NCBI RefSeq assembly: GCF_934190775.1 | Contig: NZ_CAKPTG010000013.1 | Coordinates: 8,797 to 72,796, forward strand | Direction: 5' to 3' | DNA length: 64,000 bases | DNA from: an uncultured Phascolarctobacterium sp. | GTDB lineage: Bacteria; Bacillota; Negativicutes; Acidaminococcales; Acidaminococcaceae | Shown: piece by piece, positions 50,204-58,541 of the stretch | Layout of the letters: each line of letters opens with the position of its first letter | How positions within the stretch are numbered: position 1 is the stretch's first letter | Notes under the pieces: model-generated | Seen by the model: only the letters and a program-made list of their open reading frames with translations | What the model was told of the DNA's origin: nothing | Databases searched by the model: none | Position numbers and translations under genes: made by a program

Positions 50204-51289
50204 CTATTTTTCGATGCAAATAAAATTCAGTTCCCATGCAGGCACATAAGGATGCTTACGCAGATAAATCTTATACTCCGGCACCAGCTCCCACAAAAGC
50301 AAAGGCAAACGGAATAAATCAATATCATAATGGTACGCTGCCACAAACAGCTTCGGCTTACAGCTGCCAATGGTCTGCCTGCCTCCGGCAATAGCCTGTA
50401 CCTCTGCCCCCTCAACATCCATTTTAACTATTGTCACGTCGCGTCCCGCCGCCACGCTATCAATCGTCGTCACTGGCACAGTTTTCTTCTCAGCGCCGAT
50501 AAAGGTTGATTGCCTGCCGCCGCTGTCACTGAAGCCCAGCTCACCCTGCTCGTTCCAGATTCCTGCCTCACGTACCTCAACCGCCAGTCCTTTCGCCGCT
50601 AGCTCGTCTGCCAGCAAGCGTAGCTTGCGGCAGTTGCGGCGGTCCGGCTCTACCGCCAGCACCTCACGCCACTGCCAATCAGTCAGGCGTCCAAGCTCCT
50701 GTATCGTATCACCGTTATAGGCTCCAAGATCAAGATACACTTCATTAGATGTTGGTTGCAGCAACGTCCTGATATCATCCTCACGCTGCGTTTCACAGTC
50801 AAAAAGATAGCTTATCTTGCCGCTGAGCTTATAGTTCAACGTATCAGCAAACACTCTGCGTGACTGTTCATCAGCCAGTCGGTCATAAACCTGCTGCAAT
50901 TGCTCCTCGTAGCGCTTAAGCCAGGCAGCACTTACAGTTTTCTCCTCGTCAAACAGCGGCAGATGCGGCGCCACCACCTCCTGCTCAGCAGCCAGCTGCG
51001 CAAAACGCTCCAGCACCTCCGGTCTTTCGCTGGCAAAGGCAATGACAACTAAAAGCTCATTGCCCAAACGTTCGCACAAAGCGTCATAACGCTCCACCGT
51101 AAAGCCGCGAAACTGCTGACCGCGGACAAATTCATCACTGGCAAATACACCTTGTACCTGCACGCTATTTTTCTCGCACCAATCAAGAATTTTATCAGCG
51201 CCATTGCCCATTCCATAAAGCACTATCGGCTTATGTGTCTGACGTAAAAGCTCCCAGACGCTCTTTGCTTCCTGCATAAAATTTAGCAT
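50204..51289 (-). CDS. FkbM-family methyltransferase
   Basis: 361 aa; GAGG lies 7 bases before the ATG. The N-terminal half has a Rossmann-like sugar/nucleotide-binding look (IVLYGMGNGADKILDWCEK). The C-terminal half is the FkbM SAM-dependent methyltransferase: EVYLDLGAYNGDTIQELGRL (motif I), VLAVEPDRRNCRKL and VTIVKMDVEGAEVQAIAGG. Family members methylate hydroxyls on sugars and natural products. Higher GC than its flanks. It stands alone, so the acceptor cannot be inferred. Confidence 0.9.
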   Translation of the reverse strand: MLNFMQEAKSVWELLRQTHKPIVLYGMGNGADKILDWCEKNSVQVQGVFASDEFVRGQQFRGFTVERYDALCERLGNELLVVIAFASERPEVLERFAQLAAEQEVVAPHLPLFDEEKTVSAAWLKRYEEQLQQVYDRLADEQSRRVFADTLNYKLSGKISYLFDCETQREDDIRTLLQPTSNEVYLDLGAYNGDTIQELGRLTDWQWREVLAVEPDRRNCRKLRLLADELAAKGLAVEVREAGIWNEQGELGFSDSGGRQSTFIGAEKKTVPVTTIDSVAAGRDVTIVKMDVEGAEVQAIAGGRQTIGSCKPKLFVAAYHYDIDLFRLPLLLWELVPEYKIYLRKHPYVPAWELNFICIEK

Positions 51290-51460
51290 AACATAACCTC
51301 TTTCCGTCTAATCATCTATTTCAGATAGCCTCAGCTTACTCACCAGGCGTTTCTTTCTGTTTTTTATTATACACTATCTTAGCTAGTGACGTTAACAATT
51401 AAATGTGTTAAAATAATAGTAATCGAAATGTTACATCTAATTCTGATGGAGGTTATAAAA

Positions 51461-51826
51461 ATGTCACTGCTAGAATCCGGAGAAAATTACTTAGAAACTA
51501 TTTTAATCCTAACAAAACGCAATGGCAGCGTACGTTCTATTGATATTGCTGAGGAAATGAATTTTACCAAGGCCAGTGTCAGCCGCGCCATGAGCATTTT
51601 AAAGCGTGATAACTATATTATCATGGAGCCGGACGGACGTATCCTGCTTACTAAAGACGGACAAAAAAAGGCTGCTGCAGTTTATGACCGTCACGTAACC
51701 CTGACACGTTTTATCAACGAGGTTTTGGGCGTTGACGAAGTAATTGCCGAAAAAGATGCCTGCCGTATCGAGCATATTATCAGCCCGGAAACCTTTGCCG
51801 GCATCAAGGGTATGCTGAAGGATTAA
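51461..51826 (+). CDS. DtxR/MntR-family metal-dependent repressor
   Basis: 121 aa from ATG 51461, preceded by GATGGAGGTTATAAAA; a longer in-frame extension lacks a site. Winged helix (GSVRSIDIAEEMNFTKASVS, LLTKDGQKKAAAVYDRHVTL) and the metal/dimer domain (AEKDACRIEHIISPETF) with Cys, Glu and His in the positions of the DtxR metal ligands. It lacks the SH3-like third domain, as does MntR. It probably responds to iron or manganese. Likely targets include the ferric-type ABC unit or the downstream genes; the next gene follows after 27 bases. Confidence 0.92.
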   Translation: MSLLESGENYLETILILTKRNGSVRSIDIAEEMNFTKASVSRAMSILKRDNYIIMEPDGRILLTKDGQKKAAAVYDRHVTLTRFINEVLGVDEVIAEKDACRIEHIISPETFAGIKGMLKD

Positions 51827-51853
51827 CCTGAGGAAGCTTTTGGGAGGTCTGCC

Positions 51854-52507
51854 ATGAAAAAATTATCCCTGTTCCTGCTTACGTTTATTATGCTGCTCTG
51901 CGCCAGCGTTTCCTGCTTCGCTAACCAACCCTATAAGCATCCTGACTACAATCTGCATACAGTGAAAGAGATTCATATCACCCAGATTGATAATCTTGAA
52001 GGAGAGCCGACGCGTCGCTTCAAGATTGATGAAAATGCAGAAACAAAAGTAATGGCTGCCATTTTACAGGCTGCAGGCCGACAAAAGCTGATTGCTACAG
52101 ACGAAACACAAAAGCCACTGCCGGAATATCATAATGTTAAAGCCAGCCAGAAAAATTTAGCGCCCAGAGATTTAGAAATGCGCGTTACCATTAATCATTT
52201 CGGCTACCATACTGTTCGTGTTCCCGGTCATTTTGAAGATTACACTACCCAGGAAACACATTATTACTATGACAAAGAGGGTAAACGCCACTACTGGACG
52301 GAAGACGTTGTCCGCCAGCGCTGGGTATCGGAAAGCTATCATCCATATGCCTATATGAGCATGATTTATAACTTTTACGATATGGACGACGGCACGCTCG
52401 TCGCTTCGTTCAGTGACAGCCGCGACCGCGAATATGAAAACGATCCTGCAAATGGTATGCTCGGACGCTCTCTGAAGGACTGCTTTAGAAAAATCTTTAA
52501 AAAATAA
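51854..52507 (+). CDS. Secreted protein of unknown function
   Basis: 217 aa; GGGAGG precedes the ATG. Signal peptide MKKLSLFLLTFIMLLCASVSCFA. The mature part has a Tyr/His-rich segment (ETHYYYDKEGKRHYWTED) and YAYMSMIYNFYDMDDGTLVA; the alternating pattern suggests a beta-rich domain. I do not recognise a family. It is co-oriented with and close behind the DtxR-like gene and before cbiK, so a role in metal stress or envelope metal handling is a guess from context. Confidence 0.7.
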   Translation: MKKLSLFLLTFIMLLCASVSCFANQPYKHPDYNLHTVKEIHITQIDNLEGEPTRRFKIDENAETKVMAAILQAAGRQKLIATDETQKPLPEYHNVKASQKNLAPRDLEMRVTINHFGYHTVRVPGHFEDYTTQETHYYYDKEGKRHYWTEDVVRQRWVSESYHPYAYMSMIYNFYDMDDGTLVASFSDSRDREYENDPANGMLGRSLKDCFRKIFKK

Positions 52508-52514
52508 TTTTACA

Positions 52515-52547
52515 ACAGACTGCTGATAACAGCAGTCTGTTTTTTTA
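52515..52547 (+). terminator. Terminator behind the secreted protein gene
   Basis: ACAGACTGCTG (52515-52525) pairs with CAGCAGTCTGT (52530-52540), followed by seven T. Confidence 0.92.
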
Positions 52548-52582
52548 TTACAACTTCATAATAGCAATTCTTATTATTTTTG

Positions 52583-52610
52583 TTGACATCTCAACTATAA
52601 GTGATATAAT
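52583..52610 (+). promoter_or_regulatory. Sigma-A promoter of the exported cbiK
   Basis: TTGACA (52583-52588), 16 bases, TATAAT (52605-52610): both boxes match the consensus completely. The leader is about 65 bases long. Confidence 0.8.
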
Positions 52611-52684
52611 ACAGAGAAGTAAGGTTTATAAAACAACCTTCTACTATTTTTGATGATTTATGAATACAAAGGAGTGCTTTCAAA

Positions 52685-53677
52685 ATGAAAAGTCTGAAAA
52701 AATTTGCTGTTGCATCTATGACTTGCGCTGCCCTCTTAGGCTTTGCTGCTACCAGCCATGCCGCATATCAACTGAACGACGAAGTTAAAGACGCTACCCC
52801 GGCTCTGCTCATGGCATCCCAAATCGGCGTAAAAACCAATGTTAATCCGGCCCTGGCAAACCTGCCTGATAAAGACGCTATCGTTGTTATGAGCTTCGGT
52901 ACCACCTTTAAAGACAGCCGTGCTAAAACTATCGAAGCAACCGTAGATGCTATTAAAGCTGCTCATCCTGGTGTAAAAGTAGTTACTGCTTTCACCTCTC
53001 ATATTATTATTGACCGTATCAAAGCTCATGAAGGTCTCACCATTCCGACACCTGAAGAAGCTCTGGCTCAACTGAAAGCTGAAGGCTACACCCGTGTTGC
53101 TCTGACCTCTCTGGATATTATTCCGGGCATGGAATATGCATACAAAGATGCAGTTTATAACCTGCACAAAAATGACTTCAAAAAAATGACCTTCGGTACT
53201 CCGCTGATGTATTGGCAAGGCCAGGAAGGTCAAGCTGACGATATTACCGAAACCATGAAAGCAGTTTCTACTCAATTCCCGAAACTCGGCAAAAAAGATG
53301 CTGTTCTGATCATGGCTCATGGTACTCCGCATCCGTCCAATGCTTACTATGCAGTAATGCAAGACCGTCTGAATGAGCTTGGCTACACCAACGCTTACAT
53401 CTTCTCCGTAGAAGGCTGGCCGCATCTGGACACCGTTACTCCGCAACTGAAAGCTAAAGGCATTAAGAACGTAACTCTGATGCCGCTGATGATGGTTGCA
53501 GGCGACCATGCTAACAACGATATGGCCGGTGACGAGCCTGATTCCTTTAAATCTCAACTGCAGGCCGAAGGCTTCAAGGTTAACACCTACATCCACGGTC
53601 TGGGCGAAAACGCAGCAGTACAAAAACTGTTCGTTGAAAGAGCAAACGATTCTTGGGATGCTCTGGAAGCTAAATAA
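52685..53677 (+). CDS. cbiK: Exported sirohydrochlorin chelatase (CbiK type)
   Basis: 330 aa; AAAGGAG precedes the ATG. A signal peptide (ALLGFAATSHA, cleavage near 27) places it in the periplasm, as known for one of the two CbiK proteins of Desulfovibrio. Chelatase motifs: AIVVMSFGTTFKDSRAKTIE, LIMAHGTPHPSNAYYA with the catalytic His, VEGWPHLDTV, and LMPLMMVAGDHANNDMAGDE with the second His. The family inserts Co (or Fe, Ni) into sirohydrochlorin. Why an exported copy is needed is unclear; metal scavenging or haem/tetrapyrrole handling has been proposed for relatives. A consensus promoter and terminator make it a strong single unit. Confidence 0.92.
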   Translation: MKSLKKFAVASMTCAALLGFAATSHAAYQLNDEVKDATPALLMASQIGVKTNVNPALANLPDKDAIVVMSFGTTFKDSRAKTIEATVDAIKAAHPGVKVVTAFTSHIIIDRIKAHEGLTIPTPEEALAQLKAEGYTRVALTSLDIIPGMEYAYKDAVYNLHKNDFKKMTFGTPLMYWQGQEGQADDITETMKAVSTQFPKLGKKDAVLIMAHGTPHPSNAYYAVMQDRLNELGYTNAYIFSVEGWPHLDTVTPQLKAKGIKNVTLMPLMMVAGDHANNDMAGDEPDSFKSQLQAEGFKVNTYIHGLGENAAVQKLFVERANDSWDALEAK

Positions 53678-53715
53678 TTTACTGACCAAGTAATTCATTT
53701 CTTTCACACCTTTTT

Positions 53716-53750
53716 ACTCTCCGTCCGCTTGTCTGGGCGGAGAGTATTTT
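53716..53750 (+). terminator. Terminator between the two chelatase genes
   Basis: ACTCTCCGTCC (53716-53726) with GGGCGGAGAGT (53735-53745), followed by ATTTTT. Confidence 0.88.
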
Positions 53751-53788
53751 TATAATATAAATTAATTCAGGAAGAAGAGGTGCTACAG

Positions 53789-54595
53789 ATGGATAGCAAA
53801 AAAGCTCTGGTGGTTATCAGCTTCGGCTCCACCTTCGACGAAACCAGAACCCACGATATCGGCGGCATTGAACAGGCCTTGGCCGCAGCCTTCCCTGCCT
53901 ACGACCAGTATCGTGCCTTTACCTCCGTAATTATCCGCAAACGTCTGGCTGAACGCGGTATTAAAATCGACGATACGGAAACAGTGCTGCAAAAGCTGGC
54001 AGACGCAGGCTACGAAGAGGTAGTACTGCAGCCGACGCATCTGCTGCATGGTGAAGAATTCGAACAGAAGATTCTCAGCCTCAAAGAAAAATTTACCGCT
54101 AAATTCCAAAAAATTATTATCAGTCAGCCTCTCATCGTTAACGATGAAGACTACAAACTGGCAGCAGCAGCTATTGCCGTTCAGATTCCGCCCCTAGCGG
54201 CAGACGAAGGCGTAGTCCTGATGGGCCACGGCACACCGCGCAACAACAATAAAGCGCACGGCTATACCTACGTTAAACTGCAGGAAATCTTTGACTCTAT
54301 GAATTTCCCTGTTATCGTAGGAACAGTAGAAGAAGAGGATACTCCTAATTTTGAAGCTGTCCTCGAAAAGCTGCAGGAACGCAAATATAAGCATGTACAT
54401 ATGTATCCTCTGATGGTTGTTGCCGGCGATCACGCCAACAACGATATGTACAGCGATGAGGAAGACAGTTGGAAGACTCAGATTGAGGCTTTGGGCATCA
54501 AAACAACCGGCCACCTGTGCGGTCTTGGCCGTTCCAAAGCTATTCAGGCTATTTATATCCAACATGTTTTACGTGTTTTGTCTCTAGAAGATTGA
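53789..54595 (+). CDS. cbiK: Cytoplasmic sirohydrochlorin chelatase (CbiK)
   Basis: 268 aa from ATG 53789, preceded by GAAGAGGTGCTACAG. No signal peptide, close to the usual CbiK length. Motifs ALVVISFGSTFDETRTHDIG, VLMGHGTPRNNNKAHGY and MYPLMVVAGDHANNDMYSDE carry both active-site histidines. It makes cobalt-sirohydrochlorin for anaerobic B12 synthesis. Clearly a paralogue of the exported protein before it; the tandem pair probably arose by duplication, with one copy gaining or losing a signal peptide. No other cbi/cob genes are adjacent. Confidence 0.93.
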   Translation: MDSKKALVVISFGSTFDETRTHDIGGIEQALAAAFPAYDQYRAFTSVIIRKRLAERGIKIDDTETVLQKLADAGYEEVVLQPTHLLHGEEFEQKILSLKEKFTAKFQKIIISQPLIVNDEDYKLAAAAIAVQIPPLAADEGVVLMGHGTPRNNNKAHGYTYVKLQEIFDSMNFPVIVGTVEEEDTPNFEAVLEKLQERKYKHVHMYPLMVVAGDHANNDMYSDEEDSWKTQIEALGIKTTGHLCGLGRSKAIQAIYIQHVLRVLSLED

Positions 54596-54614
54596 CATTT
54601 ATTAATAATTAACT

Positions 54615-54663
54615 AAAAAAACCTGCATTCTGTCCCCTTCATGGGGAAGAATGCAGGTTTTTT
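54615..54663. terminator. Bidirectional terminator behind cytoplasmic cbiK
   Basis: AAAAAACCTGCATTC pairs with GAATGCAGGTTTTTT, containing an inner CCCC/GGGG stem. Confidence 0.92.
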
Positions 54664-54664
54664 A

Positions 54665-54694
54665 TTGCTTAATGCAACAAAGTTATGCTATAAT
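54665..54694 (+). promoter_or_regulatory. Promoter of the DcuC-type carrier gene
   Basis: TTGCTT (54665-54670), 18 bases, TATAAT (54689-54694), about 54 bases before the start codon. Confidence 0.55.
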
Positions 54695-54748
54695 GGAATT
54701 GCCTAAATTTTTGTAAAATAAATCTATAAGAGAAAGGGATGATGAAAA

Positions 54749-56119
54749 TTGGGTATTGTTATTTCTGCAATTATAACTTTTTGGGTTGGCTATTTGATTT
54801 ACAAAAAGTACAAACCACAGCCTGTGCTCTTCATGGGCGGTATTATTATGATGTATATCGCTGCTATGCTGGGTTACAGCCAGATTTTAGGAGCTAAGGC
54901 AACAACAGGCTCCGTAATTTTCGATGCCTTTGAATTTATCCGCGCAACCTTCAGCTCTAACGTCGGCAAACTTGGCCTGAACATTATGTCTGTAGGCGCT
55001 TTTGCTAAATATATGGATAAAATCGGCGCTTCCCGCTCTTTAGTACGTTTAACCATCAAACCGTTGATGGCTTTAAAATCCCCCTATCTGGTAATGAGCG
55101 GCACCTGGATTATCGGCATGCTCATCGGTCTGTGCATCAACAGTGCCTCCGGTCTGGCAATGCTGCTGATGGTAACTATGTTCCCCATCCTGTTGGGCTT
55201 GGGCGTAAGCCGTCTGTCCGCAACCGCTGCTGTAGCAACCACTCTGTGCTTCGACTGGAGCCCCAGTGACACCGGTACTATCCTCTCCGCCGAAACCGCA
55301 GGCGTTGACCCTGTAGTTTACTGGAGCCATTATCAGGTTCCTATCGTTGCTGTAGCCTTTGTAGTTGTAGGCGTTCTGCATTACCTGACTCAGAAATATA
55401 TGGATAAACGCGACGGCCATATCGTGCAGCCGATGCAGGTTGAAAAAATTGAAGAAGAAGCAGATAATGCACCGATGTGGTACGCTATCCTGCCGGTAAT
55501 TCCTCTGGCATTGATTCTTTCCTTCAGCTCTCTTTGGATTACCACTATTAAGATGAACATCGTTATGGCCATGTTCATCGGTATGACTATCGGTGTTATG
55601 TGCGAGTACGGCCGTTGGCGTGACGGTCAAAAGGTTCTGGGCGATATTCAGACCTTCTTTGACGGTTTAGGCATGCAGATGGCTAACGTTATTACCCTGG
55701 TTGTTGCAGGCCAAACCTTTGCTAAAGGCCTTGTATCCATGGGTGCTATCACCACTCTTATCGACGGCAGTAAAAACTTAGGCTTCGGCCCGATGGCTAT
55801 GATGCTGGTTATGGTAGCAATTATCGCTGTATCCGCAATTGTTATGGGCAGCGGCAACGCTCCCTTCTTCGCATTCGCCGCACTTACTCCGGCAGTTGCA
55901 GCGCACAGCGGCCTGCACCCGGTACTGATGCTGCTGCCGATGCACTTTGCAGCTTCCATCATGCGTAACTGCTCCCCGATTACCGCAGTTATCGTAGTAT
56001 CCTCCGGTATGGGCGGCGTTTCCTCCTTTGATCTGGTAAAACGCACCGCAATCCCCATGGCCGGCGCTATGATCGTTACCATCGGTATGACCTTCTTCTA
56101 CTACTACACCGGTTGGTAA
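54749..56119 (+). CDS. dcuC: DcuC-family anaerobic C4-dicarboxylate carrier, TTG start
   Basis: 456 aa with about twelve membrane segments. Landmarks: FMGGIIMMYIAAMLGYSQIL, INSASGLAMLLMVTMFPILL, LCFDWSPSDTGTILSAE and GSGNAPFFAFAALTPAVAA, typical of the DcuC/DcuD family. The start must be TTG 54749: two in-frame TGA codons lie directly upstream and AAAGGGATGATGAAAA gives a weak ribosome site. It exchanges or exports succinate, fumarate or related acids. In a succinate-metabolising Negativicute it could carry succinate in, but direction cannot be read from sequence. Own promoter and terminator. Confidence 0.92.
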   Translation: MGIVISAIITFWVGYLIYKKYKPQPVLFMGGIIMMYIAAMLGYSQILGAKATTGSVIFDAFEFIRATFSSNVGKLGLNIMSVGAFAKYMDKIGASRSLVRLTIKPLMALKSPYLVMSGTWIIGMLIGLCINSASGLAMLLMVTMFPILLGLGVSRLSATAAVATTLCFDWSPSDTGTILSAETAGVDPVVYWSHYQVPIVAVAFVVVGVLHYLTQKYMDKRDGHIVQPMQVEKIEEEADNAPMWYAILPVIPLALILSFSSLWITTIKMNIVMAMFIGMTIGVMCEYGRWRDGQKVLGDIQTFFDGLGMQMANVITLVVAGQTFAKGLVSMGAITTLIDGSKNLGFGPMAMMLVMVAIIAVSAIVMGSGNAPFFAFAALTPAVAAHSGLHPVLMLLPMHFAASIMRNCSPITAVIVVSSGMGGVSSFDLVKRTAIPMAGAMIVTIGMTFFYYYTGW

Positions 56120-56166
56120 GAAGCAAGCAGCGTTAACTGTTAAGTAAAAATTTTATAGTATTATAA

Positions 56167-56207
56167 CCCCCGCTGTTCCACAAATAATGTGTAACAGCGG
56201 GGGTTTA
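56167..56207 (+). terminator. Terminator behind dcuC
   Basis: CCCCCGCTGTT (56167-56177) with AACAGCGGGGG (56193-56203), followed by TTTATT. Confidence 0.88.
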
Positions 56208-56239
56208 TTGTAACCACGCTAAAATATTTTTCTTTTACC

Positions 56240-57310
56240 TTAACAATCTACATTTTCACTTTGCTGCAAGAAAAAAATTGCCTTCTGCCGTTCTATCTCT
56301 GCACGTAATTCCTCTTCCGTAGGCAAATAAAGCTTATATTTAGCTGCAAAAAGCTGCTCATTGCCATGCAACATAGAATATTTAGCTACATCAGCATTTG
56401 TCTCTGCACAAAGCAACAACCCGAGTGTTGGATTATCGTCAGGACGACGTTTAAATTCATCATACATTTTAACATACATATCCATCTGCCCGACATCCTG
56501 ATAGCTAAGCTTATCTGCTTTCAAATCAATCAAAATAAAGCATTTTAAAATATAGTTATAGAACACTAAATCAATATAATAATCTGCTTCGTCCGTATGA
56601 ATATGTTGTTGTCTGGCAACAAAAGCATATCCTTTTCCCAACTCCATAATAAATTTTTGCAAATTAGTTATTATTCGCTCCTCTAACTTACTTTCTGTGA
56701 AGCTACCATCCTGTTGTAACCCTAAGAACTCCGTTACCAGAGGATTTTTAATAAACTCCAGCTTATCCTGCTGATAAACACTGGTTCTTTCGCGCATTTC
56801 TGCTATAACAGTCTCTTTTTTCTGTGATGCCAGCAACCGGTAATAATATTGTGTGTCTATATTACGTTGCAAGGTACGCACAGACCATGTTTGCTCATAT
56901 GCTTCCTTTTCATACCAAGCACGAGCTATTTTATCCGACACACTAAGTAATACTCTATAATGAGTCCAGCTCAATAAGTTTTCACATTTTCCACTCGCTG
57001 AGTGGAAAATGTTCGGATAATCCTTATAAAACGAATAAAATGAGTAAATATTAGTTTTAGTAAACCCTTTACCATATTTTACCGTCAAATCCTTGGCAAG
57101 CTTTTTTATTACCTGCAAACCATACTCTGCTCTACTGCCATTTTTTATTACTTCCTGCTCTATACGATAACCAATCAACCAGTTCCGCTTAAGTAATGCA
57201 ACATTTATGGCTTTATAAGCATCATTTCTTGACTGCTCAATAATATGTCGCATATCCGATAAAATATCATTGCTTGTTATAAAATCAATTTTATTTTTTT
57301 CGTCTGTCAT
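56240..57310 (-). CDS. YhcG-like PDDEXK nuclease (DUF1016)
   Basis: 356 aa from ATG 57310, preceded by GGAAGGTGATGCT; an in-frame ATG at 57340 is less well placed. N-terminal DUF1016 domain (NVALLKRNWLIGYRIEQEVI, LSWTHYRVLLSVSD) and C-terminal nuclease domain with DYYIDLVFYNYILKCFILID followed by LKADKL, i.e. the D...(D/E)xK core. Members are linked to restriction-modification loci and mobile elements. Here it is alone, AT-richer than its surroundings, and inserted between metabolic genes, which suggests horizontal acquisition. Confidence 0.92.
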   Translation of the reverse strand: MTDEKNKIDFITSNDILSDMRHIIEQSRNDAYKAINVALLKRNWLIGYRIEQEVIKNGSRAEYGLQVIKKLAKDLTVKYGKGFTKTNIYSFYSFYKDYPNIFHSASGKCENLLSWTHYRVLLSVSDKIARAWYEKEAYEQTWSVRTLQRNIDTQYYYRLLASQKKETVIAEMRERTSVYQQDKLEFIKNPLVTEFLGLQQDGSFTESKLEERIITNLQKFIMELGKGYAFVARQQHIHTDEADYYIDLVFYNYILKCFILIDLKADKLSYQDVGQMDMYVKMYDEFKRRPDDNPTLGLLLCAETNADVAKYSMLHGNEQLFAAKYKLYLPTEEELRAEIERQKAIFFLQQSENVDC

Positions 57311-57499
57311 AGCATCACCTTCCGTCAATTTATTCTTCAATACAATTATAGCATACTTATCTATGTGCTAATACTATTTTTATATAATGCTAGAATGCAA
57401 TTATAATAAACTATATTAACCATCATTTCTCTTTACTCTAATACCAAAACAGTGTATGATTATTATATAAATTATTAACGAACGAAAGGAGCTTTCCCT

Positions 57500-58447
57500 A
57501 TGTTTATCTGTGATTGTCACTGTGACACCCTTACCGAATTATATAAGAAAGGCACCAGCCTTTACGCTAACGATCAGCATTTTGATATTCAGCGCCAAAT
57601 CGCTCTCGGCGGCGGCCTGCAATTCTGTGCTATCTTCGTACCTACACGCGAATTCCGCTATTACGGTGGTCTGCGCTACACCCTGCAGCTACTGGACAAA
57701 TACCTGCAGGAGGTAAAGAAGCTTCACGCAGACGGCATCGATGTGCTGCAGGTGCTCACGAAAGAGGACGCTGCTGATGTGCTCAACCACAAGGCTGCAA
57801 CATTGCTTGCCATCGAAGAGGGCGGCGCTATCGACGGCAGCCTGGAAGCACTGCGTTGCCTCTACGCCTTAGGCGTGCGCGCTATGACGCTCACCTGGAG
57901 CAACCGCAACGATATTGCTGATGGTGTCAACGAAGAAAGCAGCGGCGGCGGTCTCACCGTTTTCGGCCGTCAGGTAGTTGCCGAAATGAACAAGCTCGGT
58001 ATGCTGGTTGACGTTTCCCACATCGCACCCGCAGGCTTCTGGGACGTTATCGAGACTAGCAGCAAGCCCATTATCGCAACTCATTCCAATGCCAAGGCTC
58101 TTTGCCCGCATCCGCGTAACCTGGATGACAAGCAGATTCTGGCAATCAACGAAAATGACGGTCTCATCGGCGTTACCTTTGCCGGTCAATTTTTAGAACA
58201 CGATTACAACGATGCCTGCATCGAAAGTATTTACCGCCATATCGATTACATGCTGAACCTCATGGGCAATGATGACCATATCGGCTTCGGCAGTGACTTT
58301 GACGGCATCAGTCATCCGCCCTATAACCTGCACGGTGTGCAGGATTACAGCGCTGTTTACGAATACCTTTCTAAAAAATACAGCGCCAGCACCGTTGAAA
58401 AAATCACCCATAAGAATGTGCTGAACCTGCTGCAAAAGGTGCTGTAA
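57500..58447 (+). CDS. Membrane-type dipeptidase (M19 family)
   Basis: 315 aa; GAAAGGAGCTTTCCCT precedes the ATG. Zinc ligands: HCD in FICDCHCDTLTELY, Glu in LLAIEEGGAIDG, His in LVDVSHIAPAGFWDV and in IIATHSNAKALCPHPRNL, and Asp in GFGSDFDGI. Bacterial members are cytoplasmic and cleave dipeptides including D-amino-acid ones. Single gene with a shared terminator to the convergent M48 gene. Confidence 0.94.
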   Translation: MFICDCHCDTLTELYKKGTSLYANDQHFDIQRQIALGGGLQFCAIFVPTREFRYYGGLRYTLQLLDKYLQEVKKLHADGIDVLQVLTKEDAADVLNHKAATLLAIEEGGAIDGSLEALRCLYALGVRAMTLTWSNRNDIADGVNEESSGGGLTVFGRQVVAEMNKLGMLVDVSHIAPAGFWDVIETSSKPIIATHSNAKALCPHPRNLDDKQILAINENDGLIGVTFAGQFLEHDYNDACIESIYRHIDYMLNLMGNDDHIGFGSDFDGISHPPYNLHGVQDYSAVYEYLSKKYSASTVEKITHKNVLNLLQKVL

Positions 58448-58475
58448 AAAACACCTTCCATGCATTAACGCAACT

Positions 58476-58525
58476 AAAAAGCCATACCTCGCTAAGCAAA
58501 TTGCTTAGCAGGGTATGGCTTTATT
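58476..58525. terminator. Bidirectional terminator between M19 and M48 genes
   Basis: AAAAAGCCATACC.CGCTAAGCAA pairs with TTGCTTAGC.GGGTATGGCTTT with only small interruptions; T-runs on both strands. Confidence 0.9.
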
Positions 58526-58541
58526 TGTTGTCTGAAACTGC

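Noticed and set aside
52736..53707. 323-codon antisense ORF over the exported cbiK
   Set aside because: Shadow of a strongly biased coding frame; no ribosome site and no family features.
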